DNA of 64,000 bases, from contig NZ_JABXWI010000015.1 of the NCBI RefSeq assembly GCF_014930365.1, forward strand, positions 186,001-250,000. The letters run 5' to 3'. The notes under the pieces were generated by a model. It saw nothing but the letters and a program-made list of their open reading frames with translations, made no database searches and was not told the origin of the DNA. The DNA is from Streptomyces caniscabiei. Its GTDB lineage: Bacteria; Actinomycetota; Actinomycetes; Streptomycetales; Streptomycetaceae. The position numbers and the translations under genes were made by a program. This document shows, piece by piece, positions 48,853 to 56,230 of this stretch. Position 1 is the first letter of the stretch. Each line of letters starts with the position of its first letter.

Positions 48853-50178
48853 ATGGCAGATCTGCAGGACGAACTGCAAGCCGCGGGGGAGGCCGGCGAA
48901 CTCGACACGCCTCCCGCGACCACCCGCACCGGACTCGGGCGCAAACGCGACCGGCGCCCGCCGGCGGCGGAGCCGATAGCCCCCGGCGACGGCGGCCACC
49001 CCGACGACGGCGGCGACGGCGCGACCGACGACGGCACGGCCGACGACATCCGTCCCGGCACAGCGGCCGACGTCCGCCGCGGCGGAGCGGACGTCCCCGA
49101 GGCACCCGGAGGCGAAGCCGTCGTGGTGGCCGGCCCCGAGCCCTCCTCGGCGGCCTCGCCCGCCTCGCCCTCCTCGGAGCTGGCCGAGGCGGACGCCTTC
49201 CTCGTCGCGCACCCCGTCGCCGACGGATACAGCGGGCTGCCGTGGGTGTTGCGTCAGCTGCCCCGGTACGACCTGGAGCTGGGCGGGGGCGGCGTCGACA
49301 CCGACGTGCCGCGCATGCGCAAGGGCCACATCGGCGCACTGTTCTGGTCGCTGCACCTCCCGGACGGCCTCGCGGGCGAGCGGGCCGTGGGAGCCACGCT
49401 GGAGCAGCTGGACCTGGTCCGGACGGTCGTCGACGCCCACCCCGAGGGCCTGCGGCTGACGCACAGCGCCGGTGAGACCACCGACGCCCGCAACTGCGGT
49501 CGCGTCGCCGTCCTGCTGGGCCCCGCCGGAGCCCCGGCCATCGGCGACTCCCTCGGCATCCTGCGCTCCCTGCACGCCCTCGGCCTCAAGGCCCTCACCC
49601 TGGCCGGCGCGTCCTGGGCGGGCGAGTCCGGGCTGAGCAGGTTCGGTGAGGAGGTGGTCCGGGAGATGAACCGCATCGGTGTCCTCGCCGACCTCTCCGG
49701 CGCCTCCGGGGAGACCGTCCGCCGGGCGCTCGCGGTCTCCCGCGCGCCGGTGGTGTGCACCCGCTCGGCGGCCGCCGCGCTGCGGTCCCACCCCGCCAAC
49801 CTCCCCGACGACCTCCTCGCCGCGCTGGGCGAGGCGCGGGGCCTGTGCATGGTGCCGCTCACCGCCGAGCAGACCGGGCCCTCGATCCGCGACGTCGCCG
49901 ACCACCTCGACCACGTCCGCGCGATCGCCGGCCCCGAGTGCGTCGGCCTCTCCGGCGCCTACGACTCCGGCGAGGCCCATCCCCGGGACCTCACCGACGC
50001 CTCGTGCTACCCCCGCCTCGTCGCCGAACTCATGCACCGGGGCTGGTCGGAAGCCGACCTCGCCCTGCTCACCTGGGGCAACGTCCAACGCGTCCTGCGC
50101 ACCGCCGACTTCACGGCCAGGGCGGCACGCGACCGCCGGGAGGCCTCGACGGCGAGGATCGCGGAACTGGACGGCTGA
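48853..50178 (+). CDS. M19 dipeptidase paralogue lacking metal ligands (pseudoenzyme)
   Basis: A 441-residue protein starting at ATG 48853 with GGAGGTCCGCC upstream. Residues 1-110 are low-complexity, charged and likely disordered (EPIAPGDGGHPDDGGDGATD). Residues 110-440 align along the entire length with the dipeptidase encoded just upstream, with the same helix pattern and ending. However, each metal-binding residue has changed: HND to YSG (126-128), Glu to Ala225, His to Gly283, His to Arg304, and GGDYDG to SGAYDSG. The reading frame is intact and codon use is normal, so it is a maintained gene and not decay. It probably has a binding or regulatory role. Confidence 0.87.
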   Translation: MADLQDELQAAGEAGELDTPPATTRTGLGRKRDRRPPAAEPIAPGDGGHPDDGGDGATDDGTADDIRPGTAADVRRGGADVPEAPGGEAVVVAGPEPSSAASPASPSSELAEADAFLVAHPVADGYSGLPWVLRQLPRYDLELGGGGVDTDVPRMRKGHIGALFWSLHLPDGLAGERAVGATLEQLDLVRTVVDAHPEGLRLTHSAGETTDARNCGRVAVLLGPAGAPAIGDSLGILRSLHALGLKALTLAGASWAGESGLSRFGEEVVREMNRIGVLADLSGASGETVRRALAVSRAPVVCTRSAAAALRSHPANLPDDLLAALGEARGLCMVPLTAEQTGPSIRDVADHLDHVRAIAGPECVGLSGAYDSGEAHPRDLTDASCYPRLVAELMHRGWSEADLALLTWGNVQRVLRTADFTARAARDRREASTARIAELDG

Positions 50179-50195
50179 CGGGGCCACGCCCCGTC

Positions 50196-50215
50196 AGGGG
50201 CGCGGGGAACTGCGC
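50196..50215 (-). repeat. Dispersed intergenic repeat, copy 7
   Basis: AGGGGCGCGGGGAACTGCGC is an exact reverse-complement copy, 18 bases after the pseudo-dipeptidase stop and preceded by GGGCCACGCCCCGTC, which can pair with nearby GC-rich sequence. Confidence 0.85.
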
Positions 50216-50297
50216 GACCAGCCACGTACGACCCGCGGCCGCCGAACACACCCCGCGCCCCTCCCCCTATCGCGAACTACCGCGAACCACCGCGACC

Positions 50298-50660
50298 TCA
50301 GCCGTGGCAGAGACAGAACGGATGCCCTGCGGGATCCGCGTACACCCGGAATCCCCGCTCCCGGTCCGCCGCGTCCAGCACCGTCGCCCCCAGCGCGAGC
50401 ACCTGCTTCTCCGCCGCGTCCATGTCCTCCACGTCCAGGTCGAGATGGAACTGCTGCGACCGCTCCGCCGAGGGCCACGCGGGAGCGACATACCCCGGCG
50501 CCCTCTGGAACGCCAGCCGCGCGCCCCCGCCGGGCACCTCCAGATCCACCCACTCCCCCTCCCCGCTGACCTTCCCGCCGAGCACCTCGGCGTAGAACCC
50601 GGCGAGCGCGGCCGGGTCGGGACAGTCCAGGACGACGACATCCAGCTTGGCGATGGCCAC
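50298..50660 (-). CDS. VOC (glyoxalase/bleomycin resistance) family protein
   Basis: A 120-residue protein starting at ATG 50660 with an AAGGAGAAAG ribosome site upstream. It has the two-module VOC fold: IAKLDVVVLDCPDPAALAGFYAEVLGG, then SQQFHLDLDVEDMDAAEKQVLALGATVLD and the end GFRVYADPAGHPFCLC. The potential metal ligands His and Glu are hard to assign. The product may bind or modify a small toxic compound. It is divergent from the CGNR regulator, and the space between them contains a set of palindromic sites, suggesting common control. Confidence 0.88.
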   Translation of the reverse strand: MAIAKLDVVVLDCPDPAALAGFYAEVLGGKVSGEGEWVDLEVPGGGARLAFQRAPGYVAPAWPSAERSQQFHLDLDVEDMDAAEKQVLALGATVLDAADRERGFRVYADPAGHPFCLCHG

Positions 50661-50698
50661 GGCTTTCTCCTTGCTCGTTCTCAGCTCACGTGTGCGTC

Positions 50699-50760
50699 GG
50701 TTACCTGTAGAGGAGAGTAACCAGTAACGGTTACCTTATGCACCCCCATAAGCAGTAACC
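50699..50760. promoter_or_regulatory. Palindromic control region between the VOC and CGNR genes
   Basis: The half-site GGTTACC or its complement GTAACC occurs four times: 50699-50705, 50717-50722, 50724-50735 (the near-perfect palindrome GTAACGGTTAC) and 50755-50760. A second dyad, CTTATG-N6-CATAAG, spans 50735-50752. The region is AT-richer than its surroundings and covers both divergent starts, so it is a likely operator for the CGNR regulator. Confidence 0.6.
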
Positions 50761-50768
50761 TCACCGGC

Positions 50769-51275
50769 ATGAGCGAGAGAGCGTCCGCGCCGGGGGCCCT
50801 GGCCCTCGTCGAGGACCTGGTGAACACGCTGGACGTGGAGACGGGCGCCGACACCCTGGAGAGCCCGGAGAGTCGCGCCCGCCTGCGCCTGGCGGCCGAC
50901 GAGGACCTCACGGCCGTACGCGATCTGCGGGAGTCCCTCCGCGCGACCCTGCTGGCCCACGCCGGTCACCCCCCGCACCGCGCGGTGACCCCGCTGGGCA
51001 CCCTGCTGGCCGCCGCGCCGCTCGTCGTCATGGTCTCCGCGGAGGACGGCTCGGCGAGTCTGCGCCCCGCCGCAGACCCGGCCCCGCTCCTCTCCCGCGT
51101 CGCCGCCGCCGTCGCCGAGGCCCTCACGGCGGACACCTGGCAGCGCCTCAAGGCCTGCGAGGCCGGTGACTGCCACTGGGCGTACTACGACCGCAGCCCG
51201 GCCGGACGCCGCCGCTGGTGCTCGATGCAGGTGTGCGGAGCCCGTGCGAAGATGCGCCGCTACCGAGCGAAGTAA
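50769..51275 (+). CDS. CGNR zinc-finger (ABATE-domain) transcriptional regulator
   Basis: A 168-residue protein. The N-terminal ABATE-like ligand-binding domain begins LVEDLVNTLDVETGADTLESPES (about residues 12-130). The C-terminal zinc finger reads ACEAGDCHWAYYDRS, then RRRWCSMQVCGARAKMRRY, with four Cys placed as in the CGNR family (a variant of the name motif, with VCGAR for the usual CGNR). Such proteins are stress- or ligand-responsive DNA-binding proteins. It probably represses itself and the VOC gene through the palindromes at 50699-50760. Confidence 0.87.
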   Translation: MSERASAPGALALVEDLVNTLDVETGADTLESPESRARLRLAADEDLTAVRDLRESLRATLLAHAGHPPHRAVTPLGTLLAAAPLVVMVSAEDGSASLRPAADPAPLLSRVAAAVAEALTADTWQRLKACEAGDCHWAYYDRSPAGRRRWCSMQVCGARAKMRRYRAK

Positions 51276-51320
51276 GCGCTTCGCCCCCGCCGGGCGCCGG
51301 AACGGTGGACAATGGCGAAA

Positions 51321-51361
51321 GACGCCGTTCCGGCCGACTGAGCCTCGGCCGGAACGGCGTC
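51321..51361. terminator. Bidirectional terminator
   Basis: GACGCCGTTCCGGCCGA (51321-51337) and TCGGCCGGAACGGCGTC (51345-51361) are a perfect 17-bp stem with a 7-base loop between convergent genes. Confidence 0.95.
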
Positions 51362-51405
51362 ACCTGTCACTGCGGTGAGCACCTCAGGGCATGCCGCGAG
51401 GCGTC

Positions 51406-52749
51406 CTACGCGGTCGGCCGCCCCATCGCCCGGTACGTCCAGCCCGCACGGCGCCACAGCTGAGGGTCCAGCGCGTTGCGGCCGTCCAGCACGAGCCGGG
51501 TCGACGCGACCTCGCCCAGCGCCTCCGGGTCCAGCGCCCGGAACTCCTGCCACTCCGTCAGATGCAGCACGATGTCGGCGCCGCGTACGGCGTCCAGCGC
51601 GGTGTCGGCGTACCCGAGCGTCGGGAAGATCCGCCGCGCGTTGTCCATGCCCTTGGGGTCGTAGACGGTGACCTGGCCGCCCTGGAGGTGGATCTGCCCG
51701 GCCACGTTGAGGGCGGGGGAGTCGCGCACGTCGTCGGAGTCGGGCTTGAAGGTGGCGCCGAGCACGGCGACCCGCTTGCCCAGGAAGGAACCGCCGCCCA
51801 GCGCCTGCCGGGCCAGCTCCACCATCTGGCCGCGCTGGCGCATGTTGATGGAGTCGATCTCGCGCAGGAACGTCAGGGCCTGGTCGGCGCCCAGTTCACC
51901 GGCGCGGGCCATGAACGCCCGGATGTCCTTCGGCAGACAGCCGCCGCCGAAGCCGATGCCGGCCCGCAGGAACTTCTTCCCGATCCGGTCGTCGTGCCCG
52001 ATGGCCTCGGCGAGCTTGGCGACATCGCCCCCGGAGGCCTCGCACATCTCGGCCATGGCGTTGATGAAGGAGATCTTGGTGGCGAGGAAGGAGTTCGCGG
52101 AGGTCTTCACCAGCTCGGCGGTCGGGAAGTCGGTGAGGACGAACGGGGAGCCCTCCTCGACCGGCGTCGCGTACACCTCGCGCAGCAGCTTCTCGGCACG
52201 CTCACTGCGCACCCCGACCACGATCCGGTCCGGGTGGAGCGTGTCGTTCACGGCGAAGCCCTCGCGCAGGAACTCCGGGTTCCAGGCCAGCTCGGCGTCC
52301 TCCCCGGCGGGCGCGTGCTCGCTGAGATAGGCGGCCAGCCGGTCGGCGGACCCCACCGGCACGGTCGACTTGCCGACGACCAGCGCCGGGCCCGTCAGAT
52401 GCGGGGCGAGCGAGGCGAAGGCCGCGTCGACGTAGGACATGTCGCAGGCGTACTCGCCGTGCCGCTGCGGGGTGTTCACACAGACGAAGTGGACGTCGCC
52501 GAAGGCCGCGACCTCGGCGTAGTCGGTGGTGAAGCGCAGCCGCCCGCTCGACCCCTCGATCCCGGCGACGTGCTTGCGCAGCAGCTCCTCCAGCCCCGGC
52601 TCGTACATCGGGACCTCGCCCCGCCGGAGCATGTCGATCTTCTCCTCGACGACATCTAGCCCCAGCACCTCGAATCCCAGCTCGGCCATGGCGGCGGCGT
52701 GGGTGGCGCCGAGATAGCCGGTGCCGATCACGGTGATCTTGAGGGCCAT
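51406..52749 (-). CDS. UDP-glucose/GDP-mannose 6-dehydrogenase family protein
   Basis: A 447-residue NAD-dependent four-electron dehydrogenase starting at ATG 52749 with AGGAGC upstream. The NAD Rossmann motif is VIGTGYLGATHAAAMAELG. The catalytic Cys is in GFGGGCLPKDIRAF, with the substrate lysine and Glu residues in WNPEFLREGFAV and TSANSFLATKISFIN. The C-terminal UDP-binding domain is in KRVAVLGATFKPDSDDVRDSPAL. It likely makes UDP-glucuronate for surface polymers, which fits the downstream LCP/glycosyltransferase region. Substrate identity (UDP-Glc or another sugar nucleotide) is not proven. Confidence 0.92.
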   Translation of the reverse strand: MALKITVIGTGYLGATHAAAMAELGFEVLGLDVVEEKIDMLRRGEVPMYEPGLEELLRKHVAGIEGSSGRLRFTTDYAEVAAFGDVHFVCVNTPQRHGEYACDMSYVDAAFASLAPHLTGPALVVGKSTVPVGSADRLAAYLSEHAPAGEDAELAWNPEFLREGFAVNDTLHPDRIVVGVRSERAEKLLREVYATPVEEGSPFVLTDFPTAELVKTSANSFLATKISFINAMAEMCEASGGDVAKLAEAIGHDDRIGKKFLRAGIGFGGGCLPKDIRAFMARAGELGADQALTFLREIDSINMRQRGQMVELARQALGGGSFLGKRVAVLGATFKPDSDDVRDSPALNVAGQIHLQGGQVTVYDPKGMDNARRIFPTLGYADTALDAVRGADIVLHLTEWQEFRALDPEALGEVASTRLVLDGRNALDPQLWRRAGWTYRAMGRPTA

Positions 52750-52924
52750 GGGGTGCTCCTGGGGTGTCCGGCCGAGGGGTTGCGCACGCGGGCACATGCC
52801 GTGTGCACGCGTGCTCGTGAGCATAGTCGGGGCGTGTTCGAGCCCTTCACGGGGCAGATTGCCCGGAGAATCGCGGCCTGTCGTCAAACTCACGTACCCA
52901 GCGCCGTGGGCGGCCCTTTAAAAT

Positions 52925-52949
52925 TTGAGTTACTTAACGGTAGTTAGCG
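52925..52949. promoter_or_regulatory. AT-rich dyad upstream of the acyl-CoA dehydrogenase
   Basis: TTGAGTTACTTAACGGTAGT (52925-52944), followed by TAGCG, contains TAAC-GGTA-GTTA, a 4-bp inverted repeat in unusually AT-rich sequence 20 to 40 bases before the start codon. It resembles sites of TetR-type fatty-acid regulators, but this is inference. Confidence 0.4.
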
Positions 52950-52967
52950 TCAGGAGCGTGAGAGACC

Positions 52968-54125
52968 TTGGCCGGATCGGCTGATTTCGACCTGTACCGC
53001 CCGTCCGAGGAGCACGACATGCTCCGTGACGCGATCCGTTCCCTCGCCGAGGCGAAGATCGCGCCCCACGCCGCCGCCGTGGACGAGGAGGCCCGCTTTC
53101 CGCAGGAGGCGCTGGACGCGCTCGTCGCCAACGACCTGCACGCCGTGCATGTGCCCGAGGAGTACGGCGGCGCCGGCGCCGACGCCCTCGCCACGGTCAT
53201 CGTGATCGAGGAGGTGGCCCGCGCCTGCGTGTCGTCCTCCCTGATCCCGGCCGTCAACAAGCTCGGCTCGCTGCCCGTGATCCTCTCCGGCTCCGAGGAG
53301 CTGAAGAAGAAGTACCTGGGCCCGCTCGCCAAGGGCGACGCGATGTTCTCGTACTGCCTCTCCGAGCCGGACGCCGGCTCCGACGCGGCCGGGATGAAGA
53401 CCCGCGCGGTCCGCGACGGCGACCACTGGATCCTGAACGGCGTGAAGCGCTGGATCACCAACGCGGGCGTCTCCGACTACTACACGGTCATGGCCGTCAC
53501 GGACCCGGACAAGCGCTCCAAGGGCATCTCCGCCTTCGTCGTCGAGAAGTCCGACGAGGGCGTCTCCTTCGGCGCCCCGGAGAAGAAGCTCGGCATCAAG
53601 GGCTCCCCGACCCGCGAGGTCTACCTCGACAACGTCCGCATCCCCGCCGACCGCATCATCGGCGAGGAGGGCACCGGCTTCGCCACGGCGATGAAGACCC
53701 TGGACCACACCCGCATCACCATCGCGGCCCAGGCCCTCGGTGTCGCCCAGGGCGCCCTCGACTACGCCAAGGGCTACGTCCAGGAGCGCAAGCAGTTCGG
53801 CAAGCCGATCGCCGACTTCCAGGGCATCCAGTTCATGCTCGCCGACATGGCCATGAAGATCGAGGCCGCCCGCGCCCTGACCTACCAGGCGGCGGCCAAG
53901 TCCGAGCGCGGCGACAAGGACCTCACCTTCCAGGGCGCCGCCGCCAAGTGCTTCGCCTCCGACGTCGCCATGGAGGTCACCACGGACGCCGTCCAGCTCC
54001 TCGGCGGCTACGGCTACACCCGCGACTACCCGGTGGAGCGCATGATGCGCGACGCCAAGATCACGCAGATATACGAGGGCACCAACCAGGTCCAGCGCAT
54101 CGTCATGGCGCGCAACCTGCCGTAA
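52968..54125 (+). CDS. Acyl-CoA dehydrogenase
   Basis: A 385-residue FAD flavoenzyme. The start is TTG 52968: an in-frame stop lies just upstream, so no longer start is possible, and AGGAG is about 11 bases away. The family motifs are CLSEPDAGSDAAGM (flavin), WITNAGVSDYYTVMA, the R-rich FGKPIADFQGIQFMLADMA, and the C-terminal QIYEGTNQVQRIVMARNL with the catalytic Glu. It oxidises acyl-CoA thioesters, with electrons passed to ETF. The chain-length preference is not evident. A strong terminator follows. Confidence 0.93.
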   Translation: MAGSADFDLYRPSEEHDMLRDAIRSLAEAKIAPHAAAVDEEARFPQEALDALVANDLHAVHVPEEYGGAGADALATVIVIEEVARACVSSSLIPAVNKLGSLPVILSGSEELKKKYLGPLAKGDAMFSYCLSEPDAGSDAAGMKTRAVRDGDHWILNGVKRWITNAGVSDYYTVMAVTDPDKRSKGISAFVVEKSDEGVSFGAPEKKLGIKGSPTREVYLDNVRIPADRIIGEEGTGFATAMKTLDHTRITIAAQALGVAQGALDYAKGYVQERKQFGKPIADFQGIQFMLADMAMKIEAARALTYQAAAKSERGDKDLTFQGAAAKCFASDVAMEVTTDAVQLLGGYGYTRDYPVERMMRDAKITQIYEGTNQVQRIVMARNLP

Positions 54126-54146
54126 CCCCGTCGGCGCAGTCCGTGC

Positions 54147-54174
54147 ACAGCCCCCGGCACCCGCCGGGGGCTGT
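54147..54174 (+). terminator. Terminator after the acyl-CoA dehydrogenase
   Basis: ACAGCCCCCGGC and GCCGGGGGCTGT form a perfect 12-bp stem with an ACCC tetraloop, 21 bases after the stop, followed by TGT. Confidence 0.92.
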
Positions 54175-54304
54175 TGTCGTACGGGACGAACGGGGCGGAT
54201 TGTTTCCGTCCGCCCGATGGCGGGCGGGGGCGCGGAGGCGTAGGACGGAAGGGTGCGAGGGTCCGGCCCCGGGCCCCGTTCTCCCACCAACCCCAGGAGG
54301 AGCC

Positions 54305-54670
54305 ATGACGCAGCAGGCCGGGAACATGACCGCGATGAGCAAGGAGATGCAGGACTGCGTCAACGCCTGCATGACGTGCCACAGCATGTGCGAGGAGACC
54401 ATGAGCTCCTGCATGCAGGCCGGCGGCCAGGCCCAGATGCAGATCATGCGCGCCCTGATGGACTGCGCCGAGATGACCCGTATGTGCGCGGACATGATGA
54501 TGCGCCGCTCGCCGCTGTCCGCCGAGATGTGCGCGATGTGCGCCCGCGCCTGTGACATGTGCGCCGAGGCGTGTATGTCCATGCCGGACGACCCGCAGAT
54601 GATGCGCTGTGCCGAGGCGTGTCGCCGCTGTTCCGAGATGTGCCGGACGATGGCGGGCGCGACCGCCTGA
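54305..54670 (+). CDS. Cys/Met-rich four-helix-bundle metal-binding protein (DUF326, copper-storage type)
   Basis: A 121-residue protein starting at ATG 54305 with AGGAGGAGCC upstream. It contains 16 Cys and many Met in a repeating CxxxC and CxxC pattern: CVNACMTCHSMC, CAEMTRMC, EMCAMCARACDMCAEAC and CAEACRRCSEMC. This matches the family of bacterial copper-storage proteins (Csp), in which a bundle stores many Cu(I) ions. It has no signal peptide, so it is cytosolic. No copper regulator or efflux gene is close. Metal identity is inferred from the family. Confidence 0.85.
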   Translation: MTQQAGNMTAMSKEMQDCVNACMTCHSMCEETMSSCMQAGGQAQMQIMRALMDCAEMTRMCADMMMRRSPLSAEMCAMCARACDMCAEACMSMPDDPQMMRCAEACRRCSEMCRTMAGATA

Positions 54671-54702
54671 CCCGTCACACGAACGCCCGAACGCCCGAAC
54701 GC

Positions 54703-54741
54703 CCGAGGGGCACCCCACCATGGAACAGGGGGTGCCCCTCG
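54703..54741. terminator. Bidirectional terminator
   Basis: CCGAGGGGCACCCC (54703-54716) and GGGGTGCCCCTCGG (54728-54741) are perfect 14-base arms, preceded by a short tandem array of CGAACGCC units (54680-54705). It lies between convergent genes. Confidence 0.88.
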
Positions 54742-54771
54742 GTCGCGTCGTCCGCCGGGTCGGTAGCCGGG

Positions 54772-56043
54772 TCAGTTGCCCGACACCGTCACCGTCTCGT
54801 CGTTCTTCAGCTGCTCCACCAGCTGCTTCACCTTCGCGGTGTCCCACTGGAGGTTGCCGTTGCCGGAGTTGCCGGAGATCGGCATGTTCATGGACTTGCC
54901 GTCACCGCCCGTCACGCCCTTCATCGCCCAGAACATGTCGGCCAGGTCGAACAGGCTCATGTCCTTGTCGACGATCAGGGTGTCCAGACCCGCGCCCATC
55001 GTCGGGTACAGCTTGAAGGGGTTCAGGATCGTGCTCGGCGTCGCCGTCTGGCTCGCGAGGGCCGCCAGGAACTTCTGCTGGTTCTTCGTCCGGTCCAGGT
55101 CGCTGCCCGCGAGGGCGTAGCGGGTGCGGACGAAGGCGAGGGCCTGCTCGCCGTTGAGGGTCTGCTTGCCCGCCTCGAAGTCGGCACCGGACTTGGTGTC
55201 CTTCATGCCGCCCTTCGGGATCTCGATCTCCACCCCGCCGACCGCGTCGACGATGTTCGCGAAGCCCGCGAAACCGATCTCCACGTAGTGGTCGATGCGC
55301 AGCCCGGTGTTGGCCTCGACGGTACGGACGAGCAGCTCGGGCCCGTCCTCCGCGTACGCCGCGTTCAGCTTCACCTGGCGTCCGGTGCCCTTGTAGGTCT
55401 TGCCGGACTCGGAACCCACGAACGACGGGATCTCCACGTTGGAGTCGCGGGGTAGCGAGATCAGGGTCGGGCCGTTGGACCCGGTGTGCAGGATCATCAT
55501 CGAGTCCGTGCGCTTGCCCTCGGCGGACCCGGTGTGGAGCTCCTTCTTCTGCTCGTCGGACAGGCCCGCACGGCTGTCCGAGCCGACGATCAGGTAGTTG
55601 GTGCCCTCGCCCTCGCCCGGCCGGTCGATGACCTTGGAGAGGTCGACCTCGCGGTTCAGCTTGGAGTCGGCCCAGAAGTAGGTGCCGATCGTCGTGGCGA
55701 GCAGTACGACGGTGACCGTGATCGCGGTCAGCTTGATTCGGCGCCCCCAGTTCGGTGCGCCACGCTCGCCCCGGCCGCCACCGTGACCCCCGGTGCCGCC
55801 CGAGCCGGCGCCGTAGACCTGGCCGGTGTTGTAGTCGCTCTGGTAGCCGCCGCCGTACTGGTCGGGGCCGCTGTTGCCGTGGCCGTCACCGTACGGGTCG
55901 CCGTACGACGGCTGCTGGGGCACACCACCCTGAGGGGGTGCCGACGGGCCGCGCCGGACCTGGCGCATCACGCGCGGCCCGTCGGGCTGGGCGTAGTCGC
56001 CGCCGCGGTTGTTGCCGGACCATCCCTCGGGCCAATCGTTCAT
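54772..56043 (-). CDS. LCP (LytR-CpsA-Psr) family protein 1
   Basis: A 423-residue membrane protein starting at ATG 56043. Residues 1-95 are a Gly/Tyr/Gln-rich cytoplasmic tail, one membrane helix spans about 103-125 (LTAITVTVVLLATTIGTYFW), and the LCP domain follows. LCP motifs are LIVGSDSRAG, TDSMMILHT, ISLPRDSNVE, KLNAAYAEDGPELLVRTVE, IDHYVEIGF and FVRTRYALAGSDLDR. These enzymes attach polyprenyl-linked glycopolymers to peptidoglycan, using the conserved Arg and Asp residues in these motifs. The chain lacks a C-terminal LytR_C domain. It is the leftmost of five LCP genes in this window. Confidence 0.93.
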   Translation of the reverse strand: MNDWPEGWSGNNRGGDYAQPDGPRVMRQVRRGPSAPPQGGVPQQPSYGDPYGDGHGNSGPDQYGGGYQSDYNTGQVYGAGSGGTGGHGGGRGERGAPNWGRRIKLTAITVTVVLLATTIGTYFWADSKLNREVDLSKVIDRPGEGEGTNYLIVGSDSRAGLSDEQKKELHTGSAEGKRTDSMMILHTGSNGPTLISLPRDSNVEIPSFVGSESGKTYKGTGRQVKLNAAYAEDGPELLVRTVEANTGLRIDHYVEIGFAGFANIVDAVGGVEIEIPKGGMKDTKSGADFEAGKQTLNGEQALAFVRTRYALAGSDLDRTKNQQKFLAALASQTATPSTILNPFKLYPTMGAGLDTLIVDKDMSLFDLADMFWAMKGVTGGDGKSMNMPISGNSGNGNLQWDTAKVKQLVEQLKNDETVTVSGN

Positions 56044-56122
56044 GCGCCCCAGTGTGCCGGGTCGGGCTGTGCCCTTTACAAGGGTCGATGAAAAACAAAG
56101 GCAGGGCTGTTGCGAAGCCGAC

Positions 56123-56134
56123 ACAAATTGCACG
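56123..56134 (-). promoter_or_regulatory. Conserved 12-mer upstream of LCP gene 1
   Basis: On the minus strand the sequence CGTGCAATTTGT lies 80 bases upstream of the LCP-1 start. The same AT-rich 12-mer lies upstream of LCP gene 4 (62815-62826) in the same orientation, suggesting a shared regulator or promoter element. Confidence 0.4.
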
Positions 56135-56210
56135 GTTTTGTAGGGGGCCGGGCGCCTGTTGATCAAGGGGGAGCGGTTTGGGGGCGAGTGCGGGTTGTTC
56201 GTGGTCGCCC

Positions 56211-56230
56211 GCGCGGTTCCCCGCGCCCCT
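56211..56230 (+). repeat. Dispersed intergenic repeat, copy 8
   Basis: GCGCGGTTCCCCGCGCCCCT reaches the first base of the LCP-2 stop codon, so the repeat marks the end of that gene. Confidence 0.8.
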
